Assembly: GCA_002342035.1 (NCBI GenBank)
Contig: DDPE01000075.1
Span: forward strand, 1 to 64,000
DNA from: Asticcacaulis sp. UBA2476
GTDB taxonomy: Bacteria > Pseudomonadota > Alphaproteobacteria > Caulobacterales > Caulobacteraceae
Reading direction: 5' to 3'
DNA length: 64,000 bases
Position numbers and translations under genes: made by a program. Under the pieces are notes generated by a model, which was not told the DNA's origin, ran no database searches, and worked only from the letters and a program-made list of their open reading frames with translations. This document shows, in pieces, positions 33,461 through 41,609 of this stretch (position 1 is the first letter of the stretch; every line of letters begins with the position of its first letter).

Positions 33461-34213
33461 ATGTCTGAACCGAAGAAACTTTACCGGCGCATTGCCGATT
33501 CCATCGCGGCCGATATTCAGTCCGGCCGCTACAAACCCGGTGACCGCCTGCCGCCGGAGCGGGATCTGGCCGTGCAGTACGGCGTCAGCCGCCCGACCTT
33601 GCGCGAAGCCATGATCGCGCTGGAAATCTTAGGCATGATCGAAGCCAAGCATGGCTTAGGGATCATTGTCACCAAGACCAAACCTGATCCGCTGCCGTTC
33701 TCGGATTCTGAGATCGGCGCATTTGAGCTGATCGAAGCCCGTCGTCTGCTGGAGGGTGAAGTGTGCGCCCTGGCCGCGACCCTGATCACCGATGAGCAGG
33801 TGACGGAGCTTGAGGGGCTGGTTAATCAGATGCACCATGCCGACCTTGAGCGGGCCGAGCGGGCTGATCGTGAATTCCACGTCCTGATTGCCAAGATCAG
33901 CGGTAACGGGGCGATTGCCTCCTGTGTCGAAAACCTGTGGGACTGGCGCTACCGGTCACCGCTGGCGCGCAATATTCTGGCGCGGGCGGCCAATCTGGGT
34001 ATGGGGGCGCGGATTGATGAGCACGGCGATATTCTGGCCGCGCTCAAAAGCCGGTCAGGCAATGCCGCGCGTCAGGCCATGCATGACCATCTTGACCGGG
34101 TGATTGAGCATCTGTTGAACGCCACCGAAATCGTGGCGGTTGAACGCGTGCGTCAGGCCAATTCCGAACGCCGGCAGGCCATCGCCCGCCGCCTCAAAGG
34201 CGTGACGGATTAG
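33461..34213 (+). CDS. GntR-family regulator, FadR/FCD subfamily (UxuR/ExuR-like)
   Basis: 250 aa. The N-terminal winged helix has YKPGDRLPPERDLAVQYGVSRPTLREAM and LGMIEAKHGLGIIV (residues about 20-75). The C-terminal all-helical FCD domain has IEARRLLEGEVCALAA, the metal/ligand-site AERADREFHVLIAKISGN (Asp and His) and MHDHLDRVIEHL. These regulators bind sugar acids and release DNA. Position beside the uronate genes and the TGGTCTGACCA-type sites at 29938 and 30264 make it the likely repressor of manD-uxaC-aguA and of the receptor. No good ribosome-binding site precedes the ATG. Confidence 0.93.
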   Translation: MSEPKKLYRRIADSIAADIQSGRYKPGDRLPPERDLAVQYGVSRPTLREAMIALEILGMIEAKHGLGIIVTKTKPDPLPFSDSEIGAFELIEARRLLEGEVCALAATLITDEQVTELEGLVNQMHHADLERAERADREFHVLIAKISGNGAIASCVENLWDWRYRSPLARNILARAANLGMGARIDEHGDILAALKSRSGNAARQAMHDHLDRVIEHLLNATEIVAVERVRQANSERRQAIARRLKGVTD

Positions 34214-34216
34214 AGG

Positions 34217-35698
34217 TCAGGCCACTAAGGTTTCCATCTCGCTCTTGACCTTGGCCGAAGCGTCCGCGACCTGAGTAAAGGTCTCACTGATGGTGCTCAG
34301 GCTGTCGTTGATTTGACCCACGGCACCGACTGCCGTTTGCATATTGTGGCTGATTTCCCCAGTGGCGGCATTTTGCTGCTCGATCGCGCTGGCGACTGAC
34401 GATACGTTTTCCAGCACACCCGTCATGGACTGAGTAATCAGCCCCAGGGCATCAACCACTTCGTTGGTGACGGCCTGCATGTTGGCGATTTCAGCAGCAA
34501 TGGTTTGAGTCGAGCGCGCCGCCTGATTGGCCAGAGACTTGACTTCCGAGGCCACGACCGCAAAGCCTCTGCCCGCCTCACCGGCGCGGGCGGACTCGAT
34601 GGTGGCATTGAGCGCCAGCAGATTGATCTGTCCGGCTATATCCTGAATGATGGAGACGACATTGTTCATGGCTGTGGCCGAGTTATTGAGTGTGCCAGCG
34701 GAACTGTTGGCGTGGGCGGTGTGATCGAACACCCCTTCGACGCTTGATTTGGCGCTGGTCATGGCATGGGAAATTTCGCGCACGCTCTGGCTCAGTTCTT
34801 CGGACGCGGCCGCCACCGAATTAATGATCGCCCCGGTCTCATGAGACGCATGGGACGCGCTGCCTGCCATAGAGTTGCAGATAAGTATCTGCTCAATGAC
34901 CCCGCTCAGATTCTGGTTCAGGCTTTCATTACGCAGGCGTTTTCTGACCACATCGGAAATATCCGTGGCGAACTTGACGATCTTCACCACCGCGCCGGCA
35001 TCATCGAAAATAGGATTATAGGCCGCCTGAATATAGACGTCCGAACCATCGCGTTTCAAACGCCTGAACTCACCCGCCTGAAACTCACCCTGCGCCAGAT
35101 TTTGCCAGAAGGTTCGATAGTCTGCTGACTGTGTATAGGCCTGATCGCAGAACATGCGGTGATGCTGGCCCTCAATATCCTTTAGGGTATAGCCCAGGGT
35201 TTTCAGGAAATTGTCATTGGCCGTCAATATAGTGCCATCGGTGGTAAATTCGATGACCGCCTGCACGCGACCGATGGCCGCCATCTTGCCCTTGTAGTCC
35301 AGCTCTTTCAGCTTGGCGTCAGTGATGTCGGAGGCAAATTTTATAACCTTGACCACATTGCCGCGCTCATCGCGAATAGGATTATAGGTCGCCTGCAGCC
35401 AGATGACGCGCCCGCCCTTGCCAAAGCGCTTATACTCATTTAAGGCAAACAGACCATTGCCCAGATCGCGCCAAAACCTGCGGTAGTCTTCACTATCGAC
35501 ATAGGCCGAATCGCAGAACAAACTGTGGTGGCGCCCCTTAATCTCGCTGAGATCATATCCTACGGTTTGCAGGAAATTGGTATTGGCGTCCAATATGTGC
35601 CCATCCGGTGTAAACTCAATCACAGCCTGTGAAGCATTTAACGCCGCAATTACCGCCTGATCTTCACGCACACTGGACTTGGTGAACCCTTTAAACAT
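34217..35698 (-). CDS. Cytoplasmic methyl-accepting chemotaxis protein with two PAS domains (BdlA-like)
   Basis: 493 aa with no membrane segment. PAS 1 (about residues 20-130) and PAS 2 (about 145-250) are similar to each other: each has VIEFTPDG/VIEFTTDG and the block GRHHSLFCDSAY / GQHHRMFCDQAY, then FASDITD / FATDISD. The signalling domain (about 260-493) has the hairpin LLALNATIESARAGEAGRGFAVVASEVKSLA in methyl-accepting form. This matches soluble BdlA-type receptors that sense redox or ligands through PAS domains and affect biofilm dispersal in Pseudomonas. It is convergent with the GntR gene, three bases apart. There is no CheBR-binding pentapeptide at the C-terminus. Confidence 0.92.
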   Translation of the reverse strand: MFKGFTKSSVREDQAVIAALNASQAVIEFTPDGHILDANTNFLQTVGYDLSEIKGRHHSLFCDSAYVDSEDYRRFWRDLGNGLFALNEYKRFGKGGRVIWLQATYNPIRDERGNVVKVIKFASDITDAKLKELDYKGKMAAIGRVQAVIEFTTDGTILTANDNFLKTLGYTLKDIEGQHHRMFCDQAYTQSADYRTFWQNLAQGEFQAGEFRRLKRDGSDVYIQAAYNPIFDDAGAVVKIVKFATDISDVVRKRLRNESLNQNLSGVIEQILICNSMAGSASHASHETGAIINSVAAASEELSQSVREISHAMTSAKSSVEGVFDHTAHANSSAGTLNNSATAMNNVVSIIQDIAGQINLLALNATIESARAGEAGRGFAVVASEVKSLANQAARSTQTIAAEIANMQAVTNEVVDALGLITQSMTGVLENVSSVASAIEQQNAATGEISHNMQTAVGAVGQINDSLSTISETFTQVADASAKVKSEMETLVA

Positions 35699-35824
35699 CA
35701 GACCCGACCCTTATATTGCAGCGCACAAACAATTTATGCGTGTAATGAAGGGTGCGGCCTAATTGTTTAATAAAGGGTTCACCATGATTCAGGGCCCGCA
35801 GGCTGTGGCAAAATAATTACGCTG

Positions 35825-36667
35825 TCAGTTATTGCCGCCGATCAGATCGCCCAATCCTCCGAGTACGGAGCCTTCGCCGCGCGATTGCCCGCCCCCGGCC
35901 GCCGCCGCCAGAATCCGGCCTGACAGACGCGAGAACGGCAAGGACTGAATCCAGACCTTACCCGGCCCGGTCAGTTGCGCAAAGAAAACCCCTTCGCCAC
36001 CGAACAGCATCGATTTGACGCCACCGGCGGTGATCAGGTCAAAATCGATGGTATCGGTGAAGGCGGCGACGCAGCCGGTATCGACATGCAGTTGTTCCCC
36101 GGCTTTCAGTTCGCGCTCAATGACCATGCCCCCGAACTGCACGAAGACCCAGCCGTCGCCCTCCAGCTTTTGCATGATGAAGCCTTCGCCACCAAACAGG
36201 CCGGTCATGATCTTGCGCTGGAAATGTATGCCAATCGATACGCCCTTAGCCGCGGCCAGAAACGAGTCCTTTTGGCAGATCAGACGCCCGCCATATTGAT
36301 CCAGCTTCAGCGGCACGACCACGCCCGGCACCGGCGCGCCAAAGGCCACCCGCGCCTTACCTGCGCCATTATGGGTAAAGACGGTGGTGAACAGGCTCTC
36401 ACCGGTCAGCAGGCGCTTTCCCGCCCCCAGAAGCTTACCCATAAAGCCGCCCGCTTGCGCCGAGCCATCGCCAAATACCGTCGTCATGCCGACAGATGCA
36501 TCTTTCCAGACCATAGCCCCGGCTTCGGCGACCGCACTTTCGCCGGGATCGAGTTCGATTTCAACAAACTGAAGCTCCTGACCTTTGATTTCGTACTCGA
36601 TGTCATCAGAGACACCGGCTGCCTTATGGTGGGTGCGCTCGCCAAAGCCTGTGGGATAGTCGGTCAT
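35825..36667 (-). CDS. AIM24 / TIGR00266 family protein
   Basis: 280 aa from ATG at 36667, with AGGA upstream; the longer upstream reading lacks a ribosome-binding site. The family is recognisable from a beta-rich Gly-containing core: VEIELDPGESAVAEAGAMVWKD, GGEGFIMQKLEGDGWVFVQFGG and LHVDTGCVAAF, and LFGGEGVFFAQLTGPGKVWIQSLPF. Many bacteria have it, and its biochemical role is unknown; the yeast mitochondrial member AIM24 shapes the inner membrane. The Gly/Ser-rich tail (AAAAGGGQSRGEG) is probably flexible. No operon partner is evident. Confidence 0.87.
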   Translation of the reverse strand: MTDYPTGFGERTHHKAAGVSDDIEYEIKGQELQFVEIELDPGESAVAEAGAMVWKDASVGMTTVFGDGSAQAGGFMGKLLGAGKRLLTGESLFTTVFTHNGAGKARVAFGAPVPGVVVPLKLDQYGGRLICQKDSFLAAAKGVSIGIHFQRKIMTGLFGGEGFIMQKLEGDGWVFVQFGGMVIERELKAGEQLHVDTGCVAAFTDTIDFDLITAGGVKSMLFGGEGVFFAQLTGPGKVWIQSLPFSRLSGRILAAAAGGGQSRGEGSVLGGLGDLIGGNN

Positions 36668-36738
36668 GTGGAAAATCCTGTTGTGAGTTTGCCCGATGAT
36701 TAGCACAGGGGCGCACCCGGCTTCACCTTAAATCAGAT

Positions 36739-37869
36739 TCATCTGACCGAATGGCGGGCTTTCCAGGCCGGATACTCGACCTCGATCAGCCGCTGCGGCC
36801 AGTCGCCGTACCAGCTATAGCCTGACCGGCGCTCCGGGTGGATATCGGCATAGGTTTTGACCCGCACCCCATCGCGGTTGGCCAAAACGACCGAGTTGTC
36901 ATTAAGGTCATAAAACCGCACCCACAGGGGCGGGGCTTTATCATCGGCCACCAGTTCGCGGTCAAAGGTGGCGGTGTGGTATTCGTACTTTACCGGCGGG
37001 TCGAGCGGGATGGTTTTTAAGGCATAGCCTTTGATTTCAGAACGCTTAAGCCAGTTCACTGCGCCCTCAATAGCGGCGATCTGTTGCGGGGTTGGGTGAT
37101 CTATGCTCATCAGGTAATCGAGCATAGCCACGGTTTCCTGAGACACAATGGCGGGCAGTTCAAAAGTGCGGCCCTTCGACGGCATAAGGCTTACCGGATC
37201 ATATTGTCCGGCCCAGCCGGTGAGTGCGCCATTTTGCCGGATCTGCAGCTTTAATACGCAGTCATCGCCGCGTTTCAATGCCGCTTCGGTCGTCTGACGG
37301 GTCTCTTCATCGATGGATGTAAAAGGCGTCTGTTTCAAACTTATTTTGCGCAACATTCTGAGGTTGCCGGAGGTGACCTCATCGGCAATGGTCAGCTTAT
37401 GATGATAGTCGGTCGAGGGCGGTAAGGTATGGGGCCAGCCGCCGCACACCGGCACTTGCTGCGACAGGGTAAACTCCAGCCCCTTCATGGCGGCGGCGCG
37501 ATATGTCTCGCTTTTCGTCTGATCATAGACCGCCATCAGATATTCGATCTGGGCATAGATATTGCGATTATCAAAGCTTACGCGCGGATCGGATTTTTGC
37601 GCGGTGATGGCCGCGATTTCCTGCGCATTGAGCTTACGGGCCGGGTCCTGATTTTCGATCCAGCCGCCGTTGTGGCGTTGATACAATAGGATATTATCCG
37701 CGATTTCAACGATTTGGTCGTCGCTATAGCGAGCATAGTCTTTGCCGTGGCGGTTCTGCCAGTGATGAACGGCGTCTGAAAAACTGTCCAGCCGAACCGC
37801 CTCATAGCCATAGGCCGTGGGGGCTGTAAGCACCAACAATCCCAGATATATTGCGCCAAACCGTTTCAT
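36739..37869 (-). CDS. Pectate lyase, polysaccharide lyase family 10-like, exported
   Basis: 376 aa from ATG at 37869, behind GGAGG. Signal peptide residues 1 to about 21. PL10-type landmarks are LLYQRHNGGWIENQDPAR, SFDNRNIYAQIEYLMAVYD, LSQQVPVCGGWPHTLPP and RFYDLNDNSVVLANRDGV. The family uses an Arg base and Ca2+ to cleave polygalacturonate by beta-elimination. NGGWIEN replaces the common NGGWPKN, a small difference at a surface loop. It is a single gene, close to but not in an operon with the xylan-acid genes. Together they point to life on plant cell-wall polymers. Confidence 0.87.
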   Translation of the reverse strand: MKRFGAIYLGLLVLTAPTAYGYEAVRLDSFSDAVHHWQNRHGKDYARYSDDQIVEIADNILLYQRHNGGWIENQDPARKLNAQEIAAITAQKSDPRVSFDNRNIYAQIEYLMAVYDQTKSETYRAAAMKGLEFTLSQQVPVCGGWPHTLPPSTDYHHKLTIADEVTSGNLRMLRKISLKQTPFTSIDEETRQTTEAALKRGDDCVLKLQIRQNGALTGWAGQYDPVSLMPSKGRTFELPAIVSQETVAMLDYLMSIDHPTPQQIAAIEGAVNWLKRSEIKGYALKTIPLDPPVKYEYHTATFDRELVADDKAPPLWVRFYDLNDNSVVLANRDGVRVKTYADIHPERRSGYSWYGDWPQRLIEVEYPAWKARHSVR

Positions 37870-37990
37870 GTGATCCTCCGTTTTTTGCGGTGATCGTGCC
37901 ACCCCCACCGCAGAACACAAGTCACAAAATCAGTTGGCAGGGCTAAGATTTCACCCTATGGTCGCAGCGGGTTTGATACGGGGCTTTTTC

Positions 37991-38746
37991 GTGAAATTTT
38001 CTATTGGTGCCACGCTGAATAAAGCGTTTGCTCTGTTGTCGCGCACAATAGGGCCGTTGCTGATTTCATCAGTTCTGATCTATCTGATCCCCTTTTTGCT
38101 CTACTATTATAGTGTGGAAAGTCCCGCTGGCTATGTCGACGAAGGCTTTGGATCATCGTCACAAAATCCTTTGGTGGGGTTGCCAAAAGTAGTCCTTGGT
38201 ATCGTGATTAACACCGTATTTACGATTGTCGTCGTCGTGATCCTGTACCGTGCTCATAAGGGTGAGACGATAGCAATTGCTGATCTGCGCAAGGCCATTG
38301 GCAACAAATTCCTTCAGGTTTTGGGCGCGTCCATAGCTGCCAATGTGCTGATCAGCCTGGCCACTCTGCTTCTGATTATACCGGGCATAATCGTGGGACT
38401 GATGTTTTGCGTGGCCATCCCCACCTCTGTCATTGAAAACCGCGGCGTCGGCGGCAGCCTGACACGCTCACGCGATCTGACCCGCGGCCACAGGTGGTCA
38501 CTGCTGGGCTATTTCCCCATTATTCTGGTCTCTCTTCTTGCCGTTGCCGTGCTCTATTTTGCTGGGATTGACCTTACAGAATGGAGCGACTGGCCTGACA
38601 TTGAACCTTTCGTGCCCGTACTCTCCACGATGGGGGAAGTTATATTCTCAGTGCTGCTGTGCGTATTTACCGTCGCTGCCTATGCGATGTTGCGTGACCT
38701 GAAAGAAGGCCACCGTCCTGAAACCGTGGCCGAAGTCTTCGCCTAA
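37991..38746 (+). CDS. Multi-pass membrane protein, paralogue 1 of a tandem pair
   Basis: 251 aa from GTG at 37991. I chose this start because it aligns with the next gene: VKFSIGATLNKAFALLSR here against MKFTIGNTLNEGFGLLSR there. Earlier ATG and TTG starts would add an unrelated stretch. It has about six membrane segments. The pair shares a central LLIIPGIIVGLMFCVAIPTSVIE and SRDLTRGHRWSLL block, which I associate with the glycerophosphodiesterase-membrane-domain / YciC-like group. Function is unknown. It is 26 bases upstream of its paralogue. Confidence 0.78.
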   Translation: MKFSIGATLNKAFALLSRTIGPLLISSVLIYLIPFLLYYYSVESPAGYVDEGFGSSSQNPLVGLPKVVLGIVINTVFTIVVVVILYRAHKGETIAIADLRKAIGNKFLQVLGASIAANVLISLATLLLIIPGIIVGLMFCVAIPTSVIENRGVGGSLTRSRDLTRGHRWSLLGYFPIILVSLLAVAVLYFAGIDLTEWSDWPDIEPFVPVLSTMGEVIFSVLLCVFTVAAYAMLRDLKEGHRPETVAEVFA

Positions 38747-38772
38747 CTCATAAACTTAAAAGGGAGAGCCTT

Positions 38773-39522
38773 ATGAAATTTACGATTGGAAACACGCTCA
38801 ACGAAGGCTTTGGCCTGTTGTCGCGCCACTTTAGCACGATCTTTATGGTCGGGCTGGTCACCTATGCCTTGCCGCTGGTGGCCGGGCTGGTCATTCTCGT
38901 TATGACCACCGGCTTTAATCTGGCGGGCAATCCCGATCCATCGACAATGGATAGCTCATGGTGGAGCGGCTTTGGCATTTATATGGTGATCGCCGTAGTC
39001 GCCAGTCTGGTCACCTTGTCGATGATCACGGAGATTGTCGTCAGGGACCGCTTTGAGTTCGGGGCGGCGTTTGGACGGGCGCTTAAAAACATCATCCCGC
39101 TGATTATCATTACTCTGCTTTATACGCTGGCCATGATGCTGGGCATGATCCTGCTGATCGTGCCGGGGTTTATCGTCATGCTGATGTTTTATGTGGTCAT
39201 GACCGCCTATATCGCCGAGCCGGGTCTTGGGATTGGTGGCGCGTTTAAGCGCAGCCGTGAGCTGACCAAGGGCCACCGTTGGGGCATTTTGGCGATCCTG
39301 CTGATCGTTGGTATCTCGATCGGGATCTTAAGCGCCATTATCACTGTGCCTTTGGGCATGGTATCGGAAAGCTCAAACAGCCCCGTAGTCGTCGCCATAT
39401 CAGGCCTCGTGAGCGCGTTCACGTCGATCATCAGTCTGGTGTTTGCGATTGCCGTTTACACCAGCCTGCGCCGCGCTAAGGAAACCCATACGCCGGATGC
39501 GGTCGCCAATGTCTTTTCGTAA
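38773..39522 (+). CDS. Multi-pass membrane protein, paralogue 2 of a tandem pair
   Basis: 249 aa, GGGAGAG upstream of the ATG. It shares architecture with the preceding gene: six membrane segments, LLIVPGFIVMLMFYVVMTAYIAEPG, SRELTKGHRWGIL, and a charged end TSLRRAKETHTPDAVANVFS parallel to LRDLKEGHRPETVAEVFA. The two look like an old tandem duplication with substantial divergence. Function is unknown; similar proteins are often described as permease-like or as regulators of membrane stress. A strong terminator follows. Confidence 0.8.
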   Translation: MKFTIGNTLNEGFGLLSRHFSTIFMVGLVTYALPLVAGLVILVMTTGFNLAGNPDPSTMDSSWWSGFGIYMVIAVVASLVTLSMITEIVVRDRFEFGAAFGRALKNIIPLIIITLLYTLAMMLGMILLIVPGFIVMLMFYVVMTAYIAEPGLGIGGAFKRSRELTKGHRWGILAILLIVGISIGILSAIITVPLGMVSESSNSPVVVAISGLVSAFTSIISLVFAIAVYTSLRRAKETHTPDAVANVFS

Positions 39523-39547
39523 TTAAGCATTACTCTTGATAATAAAA

Positions 39548-39574
39548 AGCCTCCGCAATCGCGGAGGCTTTTTT
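39548..39574 (+). terminator. Intrinsic terminator after the tandem membrane proteins
   Basis: AGCCTCCGC, loop AATC, GCGGAGGCT: a perfect nine-base-pair stem followed by five more T residues. The A-tract on the other side makes it potentially bidirectional, so it may also end the RDD operon coming from the right. Confidence 0.92.
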
Positions 39575-39578
39575 GTAG

Positions 39579-39637
39579 GAGCGTTTTCCCATCAAATGGA
39601 CTCATTTGATGGATCAGGAAGAGCGACCAGCTAAAAA
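39579..39637. repeat. Dispersed palindromic repeat, copy 2
   Basis: Matches copy 1 at 10160-10219: GAGCGTTTTCCCATCAAA, then a hairpin of CCATCAAATG and CATTTGATGG around GACT (39589-39612), then GGAAGAGCGACCA and CTAAAAA. The loop-side bases differ between copies in compensating pairs (AAGTG/CACTT against AAATG/CATTT), which indicates a conserved stem. It ends at the stop codon of the RDD gene. Confidence 0.7.
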
Positions 39638-40573
39638 CTAGCGCACGTCGTCGTGCTTATCCTTGCGGCGTTTGCCGAGCAGCATCCGGCTTTCCAGATG
39701 GGCGCGTAAGGCCGCATAAAAGGCGCGCAGGAAGGCTTCATCGGTCGGGACATCATTGGTATTTTTAGGATCGTCCCAGCCGATGCGGGTCTTGATACGG
39801 GTCGCCACCGCCGCCATGGTCGCGGGCCTGCGTTCACGTAAGACTTCCTCCAGCACACCTAGTTCTTTTTCGCCGTAAGCCTCGATCTGGGCACGGGTAA
39901 AAATAATGCCGCTGCGTCGGTCAGCCTCGGTATCGGCCAGATCAATGCCCAGACTTTGGCGCGGCATGTGAACCACGCGAGTGCCGCCCAGAAAATCGCC
40001 CAGGCGGGCCTGATCGCGGTTAAACAGAGGCAGCAGGGCCAGAACCAGCGTCCATAAAAACGCCGACAGTGCCACCCAGCCGCCGCCTTGCATGGTCATG
40101 CCCATCAGGGTCAGCGGCAGATAAAACTCGACTTCACGCAGCATGTTGCGGGTGATGACCATGACCGGCGTCAGGTGCCCGCCGTCATGGGCGATGACCC
40201 TGATTTTCAGCACCCGCTTACCCGGTGTCGCGGCGCGCGGTCCCATCTCGAACGCCATGAAATAGCCGGTGCGCACAAAGAACATGGCCATGAAAAACAG
40301 GATCATCAGAATGTCGCCCAACCCCTTGGCGCGCTTCCAATCGACCTGCTCAAACGGCAGAATAAAAAACAGCAGGATCAGCGCCACCGGGGCGGCAATA
40401 ATGATCAGGTAATCAAGGATAAACGCCCCTAACCGCTCGGCAAAGGTGGCGGTAATGAACGGCAGGCGCACGCCTTCGGGGGTGGTGATATAGGTGACGC
40501 GGCGCTGATACTTGCCCTGAGCATCAAAGCTTAGGGTGTCATCCAATATGGGGGCGGGGTTAGGGGCGGCCAT
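39638..40573 (-). CDS. RDD-domain membrane protein
   Basis: 311 aa. The N-terminal soluble stretch is followed by an RDD domain with FAERLGAFILDYLIIIAAPVA (the Arg...Asp...Asp motif region), GPRAATPGKRVLKIRV and DFLGGTRVVHMP; three to four membrane helices. The C-terminal 110 residues are soluble and charged, which is longer than in small RDD proteins. It overlaps the SpoIIM-type gene by 14 bases and is last in the MoxR operon. Its biochemical role is unknown; RDD proteins are often proposed transport or stress membrane components. Confidence 0.85.
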   Translation of the reverse strand: MAAPNPAPILDDTLSFDAQGKYQRRVTYITTPEGVRLPFITATFAERLGAFILDYLIIIAAPVALILLFFILPFEQVDWKRAKGLGDILMILFFMAMFFVRTGYFMAFEMGPRAATPGKRVLKIRVIAHDGGHLTPVMVITRNMLREVEFYLPLTLMGMTMQGGGWVALSAFLWTLVLALLPLFNRDQARLGDFLGGTRVVHMPRQSLGIDLADTEADRRSGIIFTRAQIEAYGEKELGVLEEVLRERRPATMAAVATRIKTRIGWDDPKNTNDVPTDEAFLRAFYAALRAHLESRMLLGKRRKDKHDDVR

Positions 40574-41600
40574 GATCAGCCTCTTCGAATTTAAGCGTCA
40601 AACGCCGTCCGACCTGCGTGAAATAGACGATCCACGTCACCAGCATCACCGCCCCTATGCCAAAGCGCGCTGACGTATCCGTAATAAGCTGCCGCCCGAA
40701 GCCTTCGAGCAGTCCGGCTAGCAGCAGCATGATCGCAACCCCTAGCATCACCGACCCCGTCAGCTTACCGGCGTCAACCAGCGCGGCCTTGCGCGTCAGA
40801 TTGCCGGGGAACATGATCCGCCGCGCCATGTGGAAACCGGCGGCACCGGCAAGGACTATAGCCAGTAATTCGGTCGTCCCGTGAATACTCAGCCAACCGG
40901 CGAAATCGACCAGCAGCCCTTGGCGCGCAAACAGCCACAGCATGGCCCCCAGCAACATGCCGTTATGCAGGATCAAAAGGGCCGTCGGTATGCCCGCAAT
41001 CACCCCAAGCGCAAAGGCAAAAATCGACACCTGGGTGTTATGCGACATCAGAAATACCGAAAAGACCGCCAGCCCGTCGGTACTGCCTTCGAGTGTTTTT
41101 TTCAGGTCGGCGGCTGAGGCCGACAGATTGCGTCCGCCTGACATGTCTTCGCCGACCAGCGCCGAATACCAGCTCTGATCGCCCGCACACAACAGCCAGC
41201 CCGCCACAATCCCGATCACCAGACAGGCCAGAGACAGTAAGAATTCCGGCCCGATGCGGCGCACACTTTCGGGCCACTGCCGCCCGAAATAGCCGGTCAG
41301 AATGTCCTTGAAACGAGCGTGTGGGCCATAGATGCCCATATAGGCGCGCGCACACAGCCCCTGAAGATAGCCGATCAGATTGCGGTCGAGCGAGATCGAG
41401 CGCGCCATCGACAGTGATGACACCGCTGAGCGATAAAGCACCGGCAGGTTCAGCAGTTCATCGGTCGAAAAGCTGTTCAGCTTACCCTGATCGAGGCGAT
41501 CCAAAGCGCGGCTTAAGGTGCGCCAGTCCTTTTCGCGGGTATCACGAAACTTCTGGCTCTTGAGTTGCAGGGCGGGTTTTGCGGGCTCTTCATCGCTCAT
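40560..41600 (-). CDS. SpoIIM-like (stage II sporulation protein M family) membrane protein
   Basis: 346 aa with a strong AGGAGG before the ATG. The N-terminal soluble region (about 110 residues) contains YRSAVSSLSMARS. It is followed by about five membrane segments and the core FLMSHNTQVSIFAFALGVIAGIPTALLI, then SIHGTTELLAIVLAGAAGFHMAR. In Bacillus SpoIIM helps septum peptidoglycan remodelling; in Gram-negative MoxR operons the homologue is a predicted membrane partner of the ATPase complex. It is ten bases after the DUF58 gene and overlaps the RDD gene. Confidence 0.88.
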   Translation of the reverse strand: MSDEEPAKPALQLKSQKFRDTREKDWRTLSRALDRLDQGKLNSFSTDELLNLPVLYRSAVSSLSMARSISLDRNLIGYLQGLCARAYMGIYGPHARFKDILTGYFGRQWPESVRRIGPEFLLSLACLVIGIVAGWLLCAGDQSWYSALVGEDMSGGRNLSASAADLKKTLEGSTDGLAVFSVFLMSHNTQVSIFAFALGVIAGIPTALLILHNGMLLGAMLWLFARQGLLVDFAGWLSIHGTTELLAIVLAGAAGFHMARRIMFPGNLTRKAALVDAGKLTGSVMLGVAIMLLLAGLLEGFGRQLITDTSARFGIGAVMLVTWIVYFTQVGRRLTLKFEEADHGRP

Positions 41601-41609
41601 GTGATCCTC

